From Eudromia elegans (lineage: Eukaryota; Chordata; Aves; Tinamiformes; Tinamidae): DNA of 64,000 nt. Below the pieces are notes generated by a model that saw only the letters and a list, made by a program, of their open reading frames with translations, did not search any database and was not told where the DNA came from. Numbering within the stretch: position 1 is the first letter of the stretch; the number at the start of each line of letters is the position of its first letter. Positions 21,252-33,890 of the stretch are shown here, piece by piece. The DNA lies in NCBI GenBank assembly GCA_003342815.1, contig PTEX01000011.1, positions 2,148,363 through 2,212,362 on the forward strand, written 5' to 3'. The translations under genes were made by a program, and so were the position numbers.

Positions 21252-23849
21252 ATCCAAGCTTTTATTGGTAAGAAACCTGAGGACAACTCATCCCATCATA
21301 GGTAAGACTCCAGCTATTCAAAGTCAGGGAGTTCAGTGTTCAGCTGTGGACTGTATTTTGCCCTCCTATTTGTACTTCAACCCCTCTATGGCCCAATTTT
21401 GTGCAATTAAGAGGGAGAAAAAAAAAGTGCTGCATTGTGTGACCCAAAATGGACTTGTATGTAGATCTCTTGGCAGAGCCACTCCCTCAGTTTATGGATC
21501 CAGTCAGGCTGGCAGATCACGGAGGGGAATGGAGTCTTTCTCCTCTCCTGACAACAAATAATAAATCCCTTCACATAGCTTCTGAATATGTGTATTGAAA
21601 TGGAAGGTTCTTTAGGGCATTACTTCAGGCACTGCTCATCTAATCACACCCTTCCACATCTGGTTCTTTGGAGGAGTGTCTGTGATGAGCATCTCGTGAC
21701 TACAGACTGTTGGCTCAGCGCTGCTCTCCAGAGAGGGGGCATGGGCTCATTCTTGCACTCCGCATGCCAAGGCCGGCCTCCTCCTCTCCCACCATTTGTT
21801 CCTCAGAAAGCACAAAGCTGTCAGAAACAGTTTCTTACTCCAGAGCTACTCGTTCCTCTGACTTCCTCTGAAGGTAGTTTCTTATGCTGCTGCTGACTTT
21901 TTGATGTGTCTTGTTGTAAATATGTACATTGTAGTTAATTTTAAGTTGCATTTCATATTGAAAGACATACATGAGTGAATATACTCTGTCCTGTCCAACT
22001 CCATCAAATCTGTCTGGCACTTCAAGACCCTGAAGAAATAAATCTTTGCAAAAGGAACTCCGAGCCGCTTCTCAACCCCTCTGGTTTGAGGGAGACCGTG
22101 GTTTTTGTCCTCCTAGTGCCTTGTCAGCTCATATTCACCTTACGATGTCAGGATCAGAGAAACCCACGGAAGGTAGTTCTTGGACTGACACTCACAGAGT
22201 AGCCGGGGCTTGTGGAGGTGATGCTCGCGCTCTGGCAGACTCCCAACAAGCCCCTGTGCTGCCGAGGGTGCTGCCTCCATGGATTAACAAGAAATCCCCT
22301 TGACACGCAGTCACAGGCAGCAGCTTTTTGGAAGCAGCAGCCACAAAACTCTTCTCAGTGAAAGCTGTTCCTGCAGATCAGGTCATTTCATTTAGGTTCC
22401 CTCCTGGGGCTAAACCAGGGCCTCAACTTTTTGCAGACAGTAGGAAATTCAGCACATCCTGACCAGCTCCAAAGAAAAGTATTCTCAGGACTCAGAAGAA
22501 TTACGCACTCTATTAGAGCTCAGGCAAGACATAAACAGCACGTGGCAACCTTGAACAGCTACTCTGTGGTTTCCCTTCTAATAGTCTGAAGGAGTGCTTT
22601 GGGGTGAAGGGCAAGACAAGAATGTAAATCGTCATTATCCCAAAGACACAGGACTCAGCATATTATCCTCTTCCCATCTGGGTTCCAACACTCCACAGCG
22701 TAAAGGTTCAGTACAAAAAGGATGCGAAGAAACTTCTGGACAGGGGCTCTGTATTAGTGATTCTTTGAAATGCTAATAGAAATGAGGGCTACGCACATTC
22801 CTGTGATCTCTGAGCCACCTCGTGATCTCTGCACTACCTCGCTTTAAGAGGAAATGACTCACTTTCTTGTGGATGTTAGCCAGCATGGTCTCGGGGCATT
22901 GCTGTTAAACATAGAGGGAATTAGAGGCAAAGAAGAAAAAACGAACTTGCAAACATGCATTGCTTTCCTTCCTAGAAACTGGGGATAGCAAGACATTTGC
23001 TTCAGAGTATCTGTATGGTTTTAAAATCCTAGGTACTAGGAAAATAATGGTATAGGGAAGGATGAGCTGCTTTCTTCTACTTCCCCTTCACCAGAGCTCA
23101 GAGCATTTTCAGAATGATGCATATTTTAACTGGAAGCAGCCACGCCTGAACATAGCTGGGGCAGTGGAGGCAGGTATTGGCTTCTGTGGGTTTGTTCATG
23201 TGGATTGTGTTTTTTTTTTTCCCCTCCTTCGTCATTCAAGGAGGATGAGAGGCAACAAACAATAGAGCCATCCTCTTCTAAAACATTACCTTGGCTCTGG
23301 CCCCAAATGGCAGAGTCAGAAGTTGAGAGACCTGCTCCAAAGACCGCGGATTCCCTCCCTGCGCGTGCAGCCGCCCGTTAGCTCAGTGCACCAGCACGAT
23401 ACGGTGCTGCAGCCCCCATCAGCACTTAGAGGCGGGGACAGGAAGGAGATGGGCAGGTACCCTCAAACCACTACAGTAACTCCTGTGCAAGTAACTCCAT
23501 AACCATAACCACATAAAAGGTATGTCAGAGCAACCTGCTTCCTCTCTCATGGGAACACAGTTTTACTGGTAGAAAAGGCTGTATCAGAACAGGCGATGCT
23601 GGTTTAGAGGGCTTGCTTTGCTTTAAAGTGAACAGCTTTAGCAAGCCACTAAAGCAGGTTGGAAGCTTGTCTTTACTACTTTTTAAAGTAATTTTCCACA
23701 GTAAAGAGCAATGAACAGATTAATTGTAATCTCAGAAATTAGAAATTTCTCACCTGGGTGTAAGTTTGCTACGTGGTCTCCTGCTGGTAGCCGTGCTTGG
23801 TGCAGCTTCACCACTTCCTTTGTCTTCCTCTCTGCAGAGCGCGTCAGAG

Positions 23850-24668
23850 ATGGTGGACCATCTTGTGAACACCGAGATCAACAGCCAGCGCATTGCTGCC
23901 GTGGAAAGCTGCTTCGGAGCATCCGGGCAGCCCTTAGCTGTGCCAGGAAGGGTCCTCTTAGGGGAAGGGATTTTAACCAAAGAATGCCGCAAGAAACCCA
24001 AACCTCGAATATTCTTCCTTTTCAACGACATCCTCGTGTACGGGAGCATAGTGATCAACAAAAGGAAGTACAATTCCCAGCACATCATTCCCCTTGAAGA
24101 CGTCACTTTGGAGACGCTGCCGGACACCTTGCAGATGAAGAACCGCTGGATGATTAAAACCTCAAAGAAGTCCTTTGTGGTCTCCGCAGCCTCCCTCACA
24201 GAGCGGAAGGAGTGGATCAGCCACTTGGAGGAGTGCATCAGGCACCTGCTGACCAAGACAGGCCGGCAGCCCTCCACCGAGCACGCTGCCCCGTGGATCC
24301 CGGACAAGGCAACAGATATCTGCATGCGCTGCACCCAGACCAAGTTCTCCACGCTCACCCGGAGGCACCACTGCCGCAAGTGCGGCTTCGTCGTGTGTGG
24401 AGACTGCTCCCGGCAGAGGTTTCTGATGCCACGGCTCTCCCCCAAGCCCCTGAGGGTCTGCAACCTGTGCTACAGACAGCTGCTGGCAGAGAAGAAGGAG
24501 GCCGAGGCCGGTCTCAGGCAGCCAGAGCCGTTGCATGCTGCCGTGCCAGGTTTCGAACCTTCTAGTGGTGACGACAGTGACAAATCTGATGATGACAAAG
24601 TAGATCAGTGGCCAGCAGACACAGAGTTTTATACCTCAGAAATATCTTGGTCATCTTTCCATAGCTGA
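23850..24668 (+). CDS. PLEKHF1: PLEKHF1 (phafin-1), PH and FYVE domain protein
   Basis: An endosome and lysosome adaptor that binds phosphatidylinositol 3-phosphate through its FYVE domain. In mammals it is tied to lysosome-linked, caspase-independent apoptosis and autophagy. The 272-aa frame is uninterrupted and begins MVDHLVNTEINSQRIAAVES, nearly identical to human PLEKHF1 (279 aa). The frame is open further upstream, but only through the acceptor at 23837, so the ATG at 23850 is the start. The PH domain spans roughly residues 35-131. The FYVE finger spans 149-212, with the W149xxD152 motif, RRHHCRKCG at 171-179, the RVC motif at 202-204 and all eight zinc ligands (C158, C161, C175, C178, C183, C186, C204, C207). 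An acidic tail (SSGDDSDKSDDDK) leads to the conserved C-terminus SFHS. The single coding exon after a non-coding exon matches the family. PLEKHF2 is excluded by the N-terminus and tail. Confidence 0.97.
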   Translation: MVDHLVNTEINSQRIAAVESCFGASGQPLAVPGRVLLGEGILTKECRKKPKPRIFFLFNDILVYGSIVINKRKYNSQHIIPLEDVTLETLPDTLQMKNRWMIKTSKKSFVVSAASLTERKEWISHLEECIRHLLTKTGRQPSTEHAAPWIPDKATDICMRCTQTKFSTLTRRHHCRKCGFVVCGDCSRQRFLMPRLSPKPLRVCNLCYRQLLAEKKEAEAGLRQPEPLHAAVPGFEPSSGDDSDKSDDDKVDQWPADTEFYTSEISWSSFHS

Positions 24669-26205
24669 CCTTCTTGAGAGCAAGTGGCATTTAGAACCCG
24701 GGAAGCCAACTTCTGGCCTCCAATGCATGTCCTTCTTAATATTTTCTGTGGAGGCCATGCCTAGGAAGGTGGATATTGGCCCCTGTTTGTGGTGTGTGTT
24801 TTGGGGATAGGGATGGGAAGATGTCTCTGGTAATTCTGAGAATTTGTGTCATAAAACACAAGCAGTGAGAGAATCTGCTTAGTGTTAAGGTAGAGTGGAT
24901 CTGCAGATCAGTGCAGCTCCAAATGAGTTCACCTTCCGTGCCTTACTTTTCCTGTCTGCAAAAATGAAGCAATACTAACTTCTTTTCTTGAAAGTTTTGA
25001 GATCTGCTCTTGGGAGGGAAAGCAGCAAAAGATCATTGACTTTTAAAAATGCTTGTCTGCTAAGTAAGAGATTGTCTTTCTGAGCCTAGAGGACTTCCAG
25101 ATGGGGCACTGTAGAAATCTGGTACTTTTCATGTCTGTGGTCTCTTTTCTCTGTGGAAAAGAGAACTTCCAGGGCTGGCATTTTCCATAGGCATTACATC
25201 TACTTTAAAAAATTCTCATTGAAAGTGTACAACCCCAGCTGGATGGCTTCTCATCTCTGTATGAGAAGATGGGTTTGGTTTCTACACTAGGTTTTCTGAA
25301 CCTTGGAAACACCAAGGGAACTGTGCTCTGAATGCAGAGAGGTCATGTGAGGCTTGATGAGAGCAGCCTTTGCAAAGTGCTGGTGCATTCAGCTCTCTTG
25401 TGGAAAGAAGCAATTTCGATGATGACAGGTAAGCAGAGAGAGGAGGAGAAAAGAGGGTGGGTAAGATTTTTATGTAGAGGAGTAAGGTAAGGAGGAGGCT
25501 TCCTGAAGTTGACTAAAACTAAGTGCAGATCTTAAAATATCACATTACCAAAGGCTTGATTAACTCAAGATAAGAGAATAGCCCAGGCAGGAGTTGCTAA
25601 AAGTCATGAAGGAAGATCCAGAAAATGCCTTAAATTAGGATATTACGAGGTGCAGCATTTCACCTTCTACTTGCCTCCTGAGCAAGGCCCCAGGGAAGTG
25701 CATGCCTACAGGTGTGCTCCTTTCACTTGTATCAGTCTCACTGAGTTCAAGTTAAGATCTTGACTGTGGTTTTACTCAGGATTATAGCCTAAGACCTTAT
25801 AGTTAACTTAATTTGAACTTTTAAGTTCATGTCAGGTTAGAAATAAACCGTTCTACTCAAATATTTTATCCTACTATAGTGTGGGAATAAATATGCTGAA
25901 AGTTAGACAACAGCAATTGTATTGCAGCAGACATTTCTACAACAAAAATCTCAATTGTTTCTTAGTATATTTTTGTACTGTATATTTTATATTCTGGAAA
26001 AGAAACATGGCTGAGAGTCTGTTTCCAATGTTGCAAGCTATTTCCTTACCATTATCTGGTTCAAGTACTGCATTGCATGCCAAATGGCCAGACTGAAGTG
26101 TTTTAAAATGTTTAAAATAATCATTGTTACTTTTTTTGTAAACTGCCACTGTCCAATGAATTTGTATTATCTGAGAGTGAATAAAGACATGGCCAACAGG
26201 AAGAA
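24669..26205 (+). other. PLEKHF1: PLEKHF1 3' UTR (inferred extent)
   Basis: Non-coding sequence of falling GC content runs from the stop codon to a distal AATAAA at 26180-26185. Another AATAAA at 25886-25891 could give a shorter form. The last 300 bp have T/A-rich, UTR-like composition. Both ends are inferred. Confidence 0.5.
26180..26185 (+). terminator. PLEKHF1: Candidate distal PLEKHF1 poly(A) signal
   Basis: AATAAA lies 1.5 kb after the stop codon, with T/G-containing sequence from about 26222 (gttgggttgttttttt) as a possible downstream element. The alternative is AATAAA at 25886-25891. Confidence 0.5.
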
Positions 26206-29200
26206 GCCAAGAAAACACAACAAGTTGGGTTGTTTTTTTAACACGAGTCTTAAGAAACACGACGCATGCTTTTATTTTAGCATGGCCAGCCCAGCATGAA
26301 TTCTAATTTTTCAGAAATTCCTCAGTCATGGAATGAATGTTGTGGTTTTCCTTTTGCTATTTTAAGGTGCGTATGAGTGAAAAATTGCTAAATCTGATGC
26401 TTCCTTTCTGTTTATCCCATTCTTTCATCTGACCAAGTTTTCCAATTCTTTTGCAATCTTCTGCCATAGTTTATGTTAATTGTATTTTTCCAGTGGGGAA
26501 ATAGCTTAGAGTGGGTCAACAAACTCCATGACCTAAACAGATGTTTCTGGTTTTTAAAGTAATAAGTACACAAAGCTCTGCTTTTCCCATCCCTCTTAAA
26601 GTTCCATCCATAACTCTGAGCAGCAGTGATTGTTTTTATAATGTCTCCCACCCACCAGAAGGGTGTATATGAAATGCAAACAGAAAACAGCCTTAAAAAT
26701 AAGCAGCCATTAGAACATTTCACAAGCCAAAAATAGCACAGTGGTCGGATAAGCTTCATACTTAAGTACCAGATCTGTACTCCTTGGTCAGGCAAAACTC
26801 CCATTTCCCTCCCAGTAATTGGTTCTGAAATATATTCCAATTTTCAGCCTACTCTATAGTCCTCTTAGTGATCAGTTTTTAAAATCTTGTATATATATTA
26901 ACAGGCTCAAAAAGAACTATGAACTGTTCTTACACACTCATGAGAGGCAGTCACAGCTTTAAAATATCCTTTGTTATAGAGCAAGACCTTTTCTTAGTCA
27001 GAAAACCGAAAATAAAAGAAAAAGGCAAACCTGTGCATGTGGTAGATCATGGCCTTCCCTGAAACGCAGAGACTCTCCAGCAGCCCTCACCTTCCCCTTC
27101 TTACAGAAAGCAGGTATGGAGAAGCGTCAACGGTAGGGACACTGTGACACTCTTGAGTGAAAGGGTGACTAGTTCCCATCACAAACACTGGCATTTTGAG
27201 TATTGCTCTGAACACAGTGTTTTGGAGCTAGCGTGCACATTATTACTTGCATTTCCACAGACGCTGGGGCTGGAGGAGGTTTGAGAGGACATTTCACATG
27301 AAAGTCTAAGTAACCTGTGACTTCTAAGCTGTTAATCTGTTTGATAAGACTCTGCCTAGGAAAAGATGAGGCAATTTAAGCAAAAACTTTTATTCCTTCC
27401 ACTTTTTAATTTTCTTAGTCAAGCTTGGGAGCTCAGCACTGGGATTAGAGCCTGGGGCTCTTGGCTTACAGCCTGCTGAACATCTGGGTTTTACATCACT
27501 TTTTGTGCTTTTATAGCCCGTTTTGGAGTTTTACATCCTGATTCTATTCCATTTCCAGTGTATTAATAAGACATTTCCTATTTTTTGTTGTTGTTTTTAA
27601 AGCTACATAAGTCTATTTCCAGAGATTGGTCAAAGTTTGCAAAGGAAGGGATAATGCACTCAACAGAGCAACTGTATTTGAAGGAGACAGGCAAAACTGG
27701 AATTTAAACATCAGACCTGCCGAAATTGCTGGGGATTTTCCAGCAAAATGATAGGAAAAGAGAACTAAAGGCCATGCAATAATGGAATCCACATCAGCTC
27801 TCCAAAGTCAACAGGATAAGGAAAATACTGTTATTGTGGCAGCCAATCTTAAAAGCAGATGAAAGGTAACTGGGAGATTTGATTTGCAGTAGCTGAAAAG
27901 AAAGGGTCAAAGAGCTTCAACGACAACCGTGAGCTCAGCCTTCCTGGGGGCAAAGCCAAAGCAGCACAACGTGAAGTGCACGGGGCTGACTCAGCACAGT
28001 TCCCAAGCTCATGAAGGCACGAACATGAGCCAGCCTCACTGTCAGGTTCTTGCTCCAAGCTAGTTAAACAGTTTATCCAGGAAGGAATTTTGGCTCTGCC
28101 ACAGCCCATGGTCTCTTCAGTTCTCTACTATTACAAGGCTCTTTCTCATTTTCTGAACTGATGAGCACAGAGGGCCCCAATCTTAGCACAGAGGGCTGAG
28201 CTTTGTCTCAGACTAAAAACACAGGCTTCTATTTTCTGACTTTTTCTTCTCTAAGCCTTAGATATTTAAGAAAGGAGTTAAGAGAAAGAGGAAGTTAAAC
28301 TGCATTTACGGTCACTTCCATGGAGGACACAGGATTGCAAAAGAGCCCCTAGAAACAATTGCCCAACCAACCGCGACCTGAGCACTGGAGATGCTCTCTA
28401 CAGCCTCGAGCCGAGTCCCAGGGCTTGGGAAGGAATTCCCTGGCGGCTCAGACCCAGCTCCTCGGCTCGTGCCGGGTACAGTCTGCCAGTGTGGCTGACC
28501 AGGATGAGCTCCCCAGCTGAAGCAGCAGCCCAGAGCACTGGTCAAGGGAAGCTGGCTCAGGAGGAAGCTCAGTCCAGGCCATTCCTAACACAGGTGGGAG
28601 AGCTCACGGCTCCCCAGGCGCCAGCAGTGACCACTTCATCTCACATAATCCCTTCCACCCACAGAGATGGCCACGCTGGCCTGCTTTTACCAGATCAAAG
28701 GGTGATCACAGGCCTCTGGTGAGGTCCTGTTTCCACATCATGAGGTAAGGCACAGGGTGCAACAAACAGCCGGGTCTGTTTCTGCTGTGTGTCACGTGCA
28801 GGGGAAATCACAGTGCCGGCGCGTGAGAAAGAGCCTCTCCTGCCTGAGCATCACCTCGTAAAGCCCCAGAGCACAAAGAGCAGTCGGTGCTCAGTTCCTG
28901 GGACAGCAACCAAGGGAGCGGAGGCGGGCAGGGAAACGGTATCTAATGCTGAGTAACACTGAGAACTCCCTTTGAAGTTGGCACTTGGTTTTCTTTCCAG
29001 TCAGACCCAGAAAGGGAAATAAGTCATGAGCAGGTTTTCCGTAGGCCTCTTGGGCAGCAATTCACCAGCAATAATAGCAAGTTACACAACATTGCTCCAG
29101 TTCCATATAACAGGAAGGGTAGACAAAGAGAAGGAGCTGACCATGAGATCTGGTTCTTAGGAAGCACTCCCGCGCCGTGCCCTCTCTTGCACAGTCCTGC

Positions 29201-30025
29201 CACGTTGTGCACGTTCCCTCCGCAGCATGCTCCGGCACCGGCTTCCACGCGGCAGCAGGGAGCCCTGCACTGCGAGGGCTCCCAGGGCTTGCCTGCTGGA
29301 CCCCTCCTCTTGGCTTTGGCTGGCCTCTTTTTTCCCTTTTCCCTTTGATTAAAGAACGGTTGGTTCCTAATTCATGACAGCATCTCTTGTCCTCATACTT
29401 CTATCCTAAAAATGATGTGTTTTGGTAAGAAGCCTTAGGAAAACAGGATTTGAGAAGGGAAAAATATTAGCTCAAGGCTAGCCAGGCCTCTTCTAACAGA
29501 GGACAACCTGAAATAAATGGTCACTTTTTTTTTTCCTCTCCTTAAATCAGAAATAACTACACATAGGATAAAAACAGATGTCTTAATGATTTCATCTATA
29601 TAAAAAAATCCAGAGATAGAGGAAGAAATGTGACACTGAGGCCTTTCACAGTGTTTTATCTTCCTCCCATCCAAAGCCACCAGAAGGAATCTTCTCCCAT
29701 AAAACATCTCCCAAAACAACCTTTAGCCTGTGTGACTGCATTCAGCACTGACCCAGATTCAAGAGATACTTGATCTAATCTGACGTGAATTCATCGCTCG
29801 GGTGAATGCCCTAATTGATACGAGATGGATATATCTTCTGATTGTGAAAATAGATCATCCAGGCATCAAACAAAGAATTAAAATAATCATAAAATACATC
29901 CTGTCCCATACTAGGTGAATTCTTCGCCAAAACAGGTCCATCCAGCTATCCAAATAGCTAATTTATTGTAAGGAGAATCAGCCCCACCTGCAGTCCCACT
30001 GGCATTCAAGAGGCTGTTCTTTGTC

Positions 30026-30049
30026 TCTCCTGTATTTACATACAGGAGA
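30026..30049. repeat. Perfect 10-bp inverted repeat with 4-nt loop
   Basis: tctcctgtat (30026-30035) is the exact reverse complement of atacaggaga (30040-30049), with loop TTAC. It sits 20 bp from a tRNA-like B box. Confidence 0.85.
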
Positions 30050-30060
30050 AAGGCGAGTGT

Positions 30061-30115
30061 GTGAGCGAGGGAATCGAACCTCCGCATGACCGATGCATTA
30101 GTCCACGTGCCACCT
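30061..30115 (-). repeat. tRNA-derived relic (SINE head or tRNA pseudogene)
   Basis: On the minus strand 30080-30070 reads GGTTCGATTCC, an exact match to the Pol III B-box / T-arm consensus. It is preceded at 30112-30103 by TGGCACGTGG, which resembles an A box. The two boxes are only about 22 nt apart, against roughly 33 nt in a normal tRNA. The T stem is imperfect, no acceptor stem closes, and no T4 terminator follows. It is therefore not a functional tRNA gene. A decayed head of a tRNA-derived SINE (MIR/AmnSINE type) or a deleted tRNA pseudogene fits best. Confidence 0.45.
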
Positions 30116-31871
30116 CCTCCTTCTATGCATCACCAGACAAGCAGTACAACCCCTGTGCCTGGGGCTTCCTATCGGGAAAGCAGCACTTACAGAAGGACCA
30201 TTACAACTCTCCTTGACTGCTGTGACAGCATTTAATGTCTTAAATTGGCCTGGTAGAGCATGCAAGCCAGCAAACCCATAGCACAAGCCAGAACCCCCAG
30301 CCCCCCGTCACAAGCACTCTGTTCCCAGTGCCTGTGTGCAGGAAGGCTTACTCAGCAGCAAGCTTCAGATAACCCAAACACTTTCTCCCTGCTTCCAAAT
30401 AAGGGACTTGAGCAGAGCCATGTACCAAGTGGCCGCTGGAAGCCAGGCAGCTCAGCACCACTCCAGCATGCTCTTAGTCAAAAGGTCTCTCACATATTCC
30501 CCTAGGATGTCTCAGTCCCCAGCCCCGCTCCCTCACAGACAAGGACAGACATCCAGCCTTGGCAGTAGCAGAAAGTCCCAGCCACCAGGAGAAGCAGAAG
30601 GCACTCACTGAGCTCCTTCATCCTCAGCAGCCTCCCAGCAGAGCTGCAGCAGCAGGAAGCCACCCAGGCCTTGCAGGCGCTGCATCTCTCACAGGAGCTG
30701 TTTTTTCTAACTTGGCAAGATCCACCTACTCCCCACCACACTCCTAGCACAGCTGCTGCTATTTACTCACAACAGTGAGGAGAGGAAGGAGCAAGGCTGT
30801 ACTTTAACCCTGCCAGGGCCTCTGCTGCACAGATCTCTGCTGTGTTTTGTGCAGGAGAGACACACCAGCCCCCAGACGTGAGCAGCAACAGGCCAGTGTC
30901 AACCACCCCAATGCTGCAGCCAGCAGAGAACTTGGCCTGCTTGGCATCAGACCAGGAGGCTGAGGAAAAACCCTTCCATGTGCGCTGTCCCACCAGACAT
31001 GTGGGACGTCACATATTGCAGCCATCTGTTTGCATGGAAGCAGCCTTAGTGGTGAGAGGTCCTAGGAAATCTGACTGTAAACAGCTATAGCATTAACCAA
31101 GGCAGGATGACACACAGAGACGGCCACTTTGCTGTTTCACCACTGCCATTGGTGTTTCTATACGTCAGCAGTTAGAGGTATATTAGAAAAGCACTACTAT
31201 TAAATTTATGTCACGGATTTCCCCAACATTGTTATACCTGCTCCACAGTGCAATAAATTTGGCTCAAATGCTCATTAGAAAAGTCTGATGCCAGCATTTA
31301 ATGACGTTTATAGCCTGTTCCTGTGGTTCAGATACCCCATCAAATCACACAGCTCTTTATCTCCACCCCACACCTGCCCTCAGTTGCAGAGTCTGACACA
31401 GCAGCTCGTTTCTGTTTCACTCCTTTGCAGCAAAGAGAGCGGCACAGCAAGAGCTATGGGAGTCCTGCAAGGCGCCAGCACGCCCAGGGCGGCTGCCTCC
31501 TAGCTGAGTGTTTGGACACGAGGCTGCGATTCCCAAAGGGCACTTCCTAACCCTGCTCTCTGGATACGTGGTAAGAGCCACGGGGTGCAGGTCTACTCCA
31601 TTTGACCATGACGCTGCCTTCATAGAAGCGGGGCCTGTGATGCAGCTAGCCTTGCAGTGTCTCATGGGGCCCTGTTGCTCAAGCACAGTTCTACCCAGAG
31701 CTTCACGTCTGCTAGTGCTCCAGAAAGACACTCACAGAGTATTCATCACTTCAACTAACAGTGTCCTTCTCTCCCTAGAGACTTGCAGGAATGAGAGGCC
31801 AGCACATGACTGTGTCACAGAAGGAATACCAAAGCACACGCTCATTTTAGTCATCACGAGTTAGACTGTTA

Positions 31872-31910
31872 AAATGTTACTCCTCTAAATAGCTAAATGT
31901 TACTCCTCTA
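31872..31910. repeat. Two-copy direct repeat, 23-bp period
   Basis: aaatgttactcctcta occurs at 31872-31887 and again at 31895-31910. This is a small local duplication in non-coding DNA. Confidence 0.85.
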
Positions 31911-33229
31911 CACAGCTTTGCCCTCTTTGTGTGTCCTCACTATTCAAGAATGGTAAATTGAAAGGGGGCAATTCATGAACAATGCAGAGCCCATGGGGAC
32001 CGCAGCCCCTCTCCCACTTGGGGAAGGAGCCCTGCACTGGAAGGGGAGCTGACCATTAAACAGAGCATGAGCAACAAAGCCCCTGAGAGGCAACTTCTTA
32101 GAGGCACCTCAAGATCCAGATGTGGTGCCAACAGCTGTGTTGGCCAAACCAGACCGAGACACATCCAGTGCAGTTTTGCCTCCCACCCTGCAGCACGTGA
32201 ACTTTCTCCTCCCCACTCGTCCTCTCCCACCCACTCCCCCATGAGAGTTTGTGCATCTTCTGCATTGCAGAGGCTGAATTTTCCTGGAGTCAAACTCGCA
32301 CAGCTATGGTCAGTGGAATGTATGCTGGAATGTGGAAAATTCCTAACTTCCTGAAGCACAATGTATCTAGCCAAATGTGCTGAACAAGCCCTGCAGGACA
32401 AACATGTCTGTGAGTTGACAGCCAGTTACAGTTGCAGAAAGGACAGCAAGAAGAAAAGATGTGTGTTTTTCCACACATATTTTTAATTACTTCTAGGAAA
32501 ACATTTTATATCCAGAAAGAAAGTAGAAAGAACTTTTGAGTATGCATTTGACCTATAAAATCCCTCTCTATGAAATAACTTTTCCTTCTGCCAAACAAAA
32601 CAATAGTATGACGGTATTTTAACGAAACCTCCACTGTACCTGTGTTACTTCTTTTAAAACAGTGTCTGATGATTTGGATTCAGGTGGCATAAAGCCATCA
32701 AGATAAAGGCCTTTTCTGTTTCGAGGAAGCAATAAAGAAAGACCATTTTAATTTCTATGCCGTCTCTGCCATCTAATTAAGAGAATATGAAAAATCTGTC
32801 TGAAGATGGGTTTGGCTATGCCAGCATGCAGCAAGTGACTGAGCAGAGCAATGTTTCAGGGACGAAGGTCCATGCCTGAGAAGGGATAACAGACACAAAG
32901 GTGAATGGGCAGGTCTTCTCCTGTTACACAAAAACTTTCCTTACAACATGAAGTGTGCTGCTCTGTTTGCAGACTGTGATTACTTTGGCAGCACATGTCA
33001 CATTTTACTTGCACATATGCTGGCACAACAGTACAAAAATTAGGTGTGCTCAGTACATTTGGGATAAATTATGAGAATCGCCTTAACAAACAAGAACAGA
33101 AGTTCACCTGCCTGAAGATGGTTAGGGAAAATGTCTAGGAGGCAATGACAGAGTGATACTTCCTCACATGTAGTCTCTTGGCAGCTAGCATTTTAGGACT
33201 TCTTAAGTCAGTGGTTGCATCTGGTCTAA

Positions 33230-33890
33230 CGTGTTATGATGATCCTTGCTGGCCCTCTCTCCCATAAATCTGCCTAATCGCTAATTGAACACATTTTGTT
33301 TTGGCATCTAGAACATCCTGTGCCAATAAGCTTCACAATTCACTCCTACATTGTGTGAAAAATTCCTTCCTTTACCTCAGTCATTTCAATGGGTACACCC
33401 TGACTTTTATGTAATGTTATTGTTCTTGTTATTCTCTGTGCCATTCACAGCCTTTATTAAAGGTCTCCCCCATTAGTGTCTTTTCCAGGTTGAAGTTTTA
33501 TTTATTTGATCTCTGTCTGCAGAGATGTTCTCCCACACTATCTCATCCTTCTTTGCATCCTTTCTAGCTCTACTCTGCCATTCCCATCTCAAAAAGGTCT
33601 AATCAGATGGGCTCAGCAGACTGTGCACAACATCCCAAAGGTAGCTGCAGCCTGGATTTGCTCAGTGACACATCAAGGTTTACTACCTTGTTCTTGTTTT
33701 CCTTCCTCAATAACCTAACTTTCTTATTCACTTTCTGAGCTGCTGCTGAACTTGAATATTTTAAGAAATCCATCCATAATCATCCCAACAGGTCATTCAA
33801 AAGCTACCTTTATATCTGACTAATGAGAGTTATCTTCCCCCTATGGATATGATGACCTACCCTTCTACTGACCAATTGCTCAAGTTCATG
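33230..33890 (-). mobile_element. Old CR1-type LINE fragment, antisense on the + strand
   Basis: Read on the + strand, the order of phrases is the well-known antisense of the CR1-family LINE 3' half seen in turtles, crocodiles and birds: cccataaatctgcctaatcg, then gaacatcctgtgccaataag, then tcacaattc, then the gtgaaaaattccttcctttacc block, then the gccattcacagcctttatta block, and later a gtgcacaacatcccaaaggt block (near 33624) and gagctgctgctgaa. The element therefore lies on the minus strand. Divergence is high, with many small indels and no open reading frame, so it is an ancient insertion. The boundaries are approximate and the left end is clearer than the right. Confidence 0.75.

Larger units (their letters stand above)
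19332..23837 (+). other. PLEKHF1: Inferred PLEKHF1 intron 1
   Basis: This lies between the candidate donor at 19332 and a strong acceptor (ctctctgcag ending at 23837). It holds non-coding DNA with a perfect 14-bp stem hairpin at 20374-20405, a 13-C run at 21239-21251 and a short T run near 23210-23220. No conserved coding exon was recognised. The 5' boundary depends on which donor in the CpG island is used. Confidence 0.5.
26206..33220. other. Intergenic, PLEKHF1 to C19orf12 (left part)
   Basis: Non-coding. No conserved exon was recognised and open frames are short. It contains a small MIR-tail-like patch near 27430-27480, the hairpin and tRNA-like relic at 30026-30112, and a 16-bp direct repeat (aaatgttactcctcta) at 31872 and 31895. 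A moderately GC-rich patch spans 28.3-31.6 kb, without CpG-island character. Confidence 0.6.

Noticed and set aside
23766-23849. Upstream in-frame extension of PLEKHF1 (28 codons)
   Set aside because: It starts at TTG, crosses the splice acceptor at 23837 and is absent from the family. The conserved protein begins at the ATG at 23850.
24162-24536. Minus-strand and alternate-frame open stretches inside PLEKHF1
   Set aside because: Frame shadows of the GC-rich coding exon.
30061-30115. Functional tRNA gene
   Set aside because: The A-box to B-box distance is too short, the T stem is imperfect, and there is no acceptor stem or T-run terminator. It is kept only as a relic.
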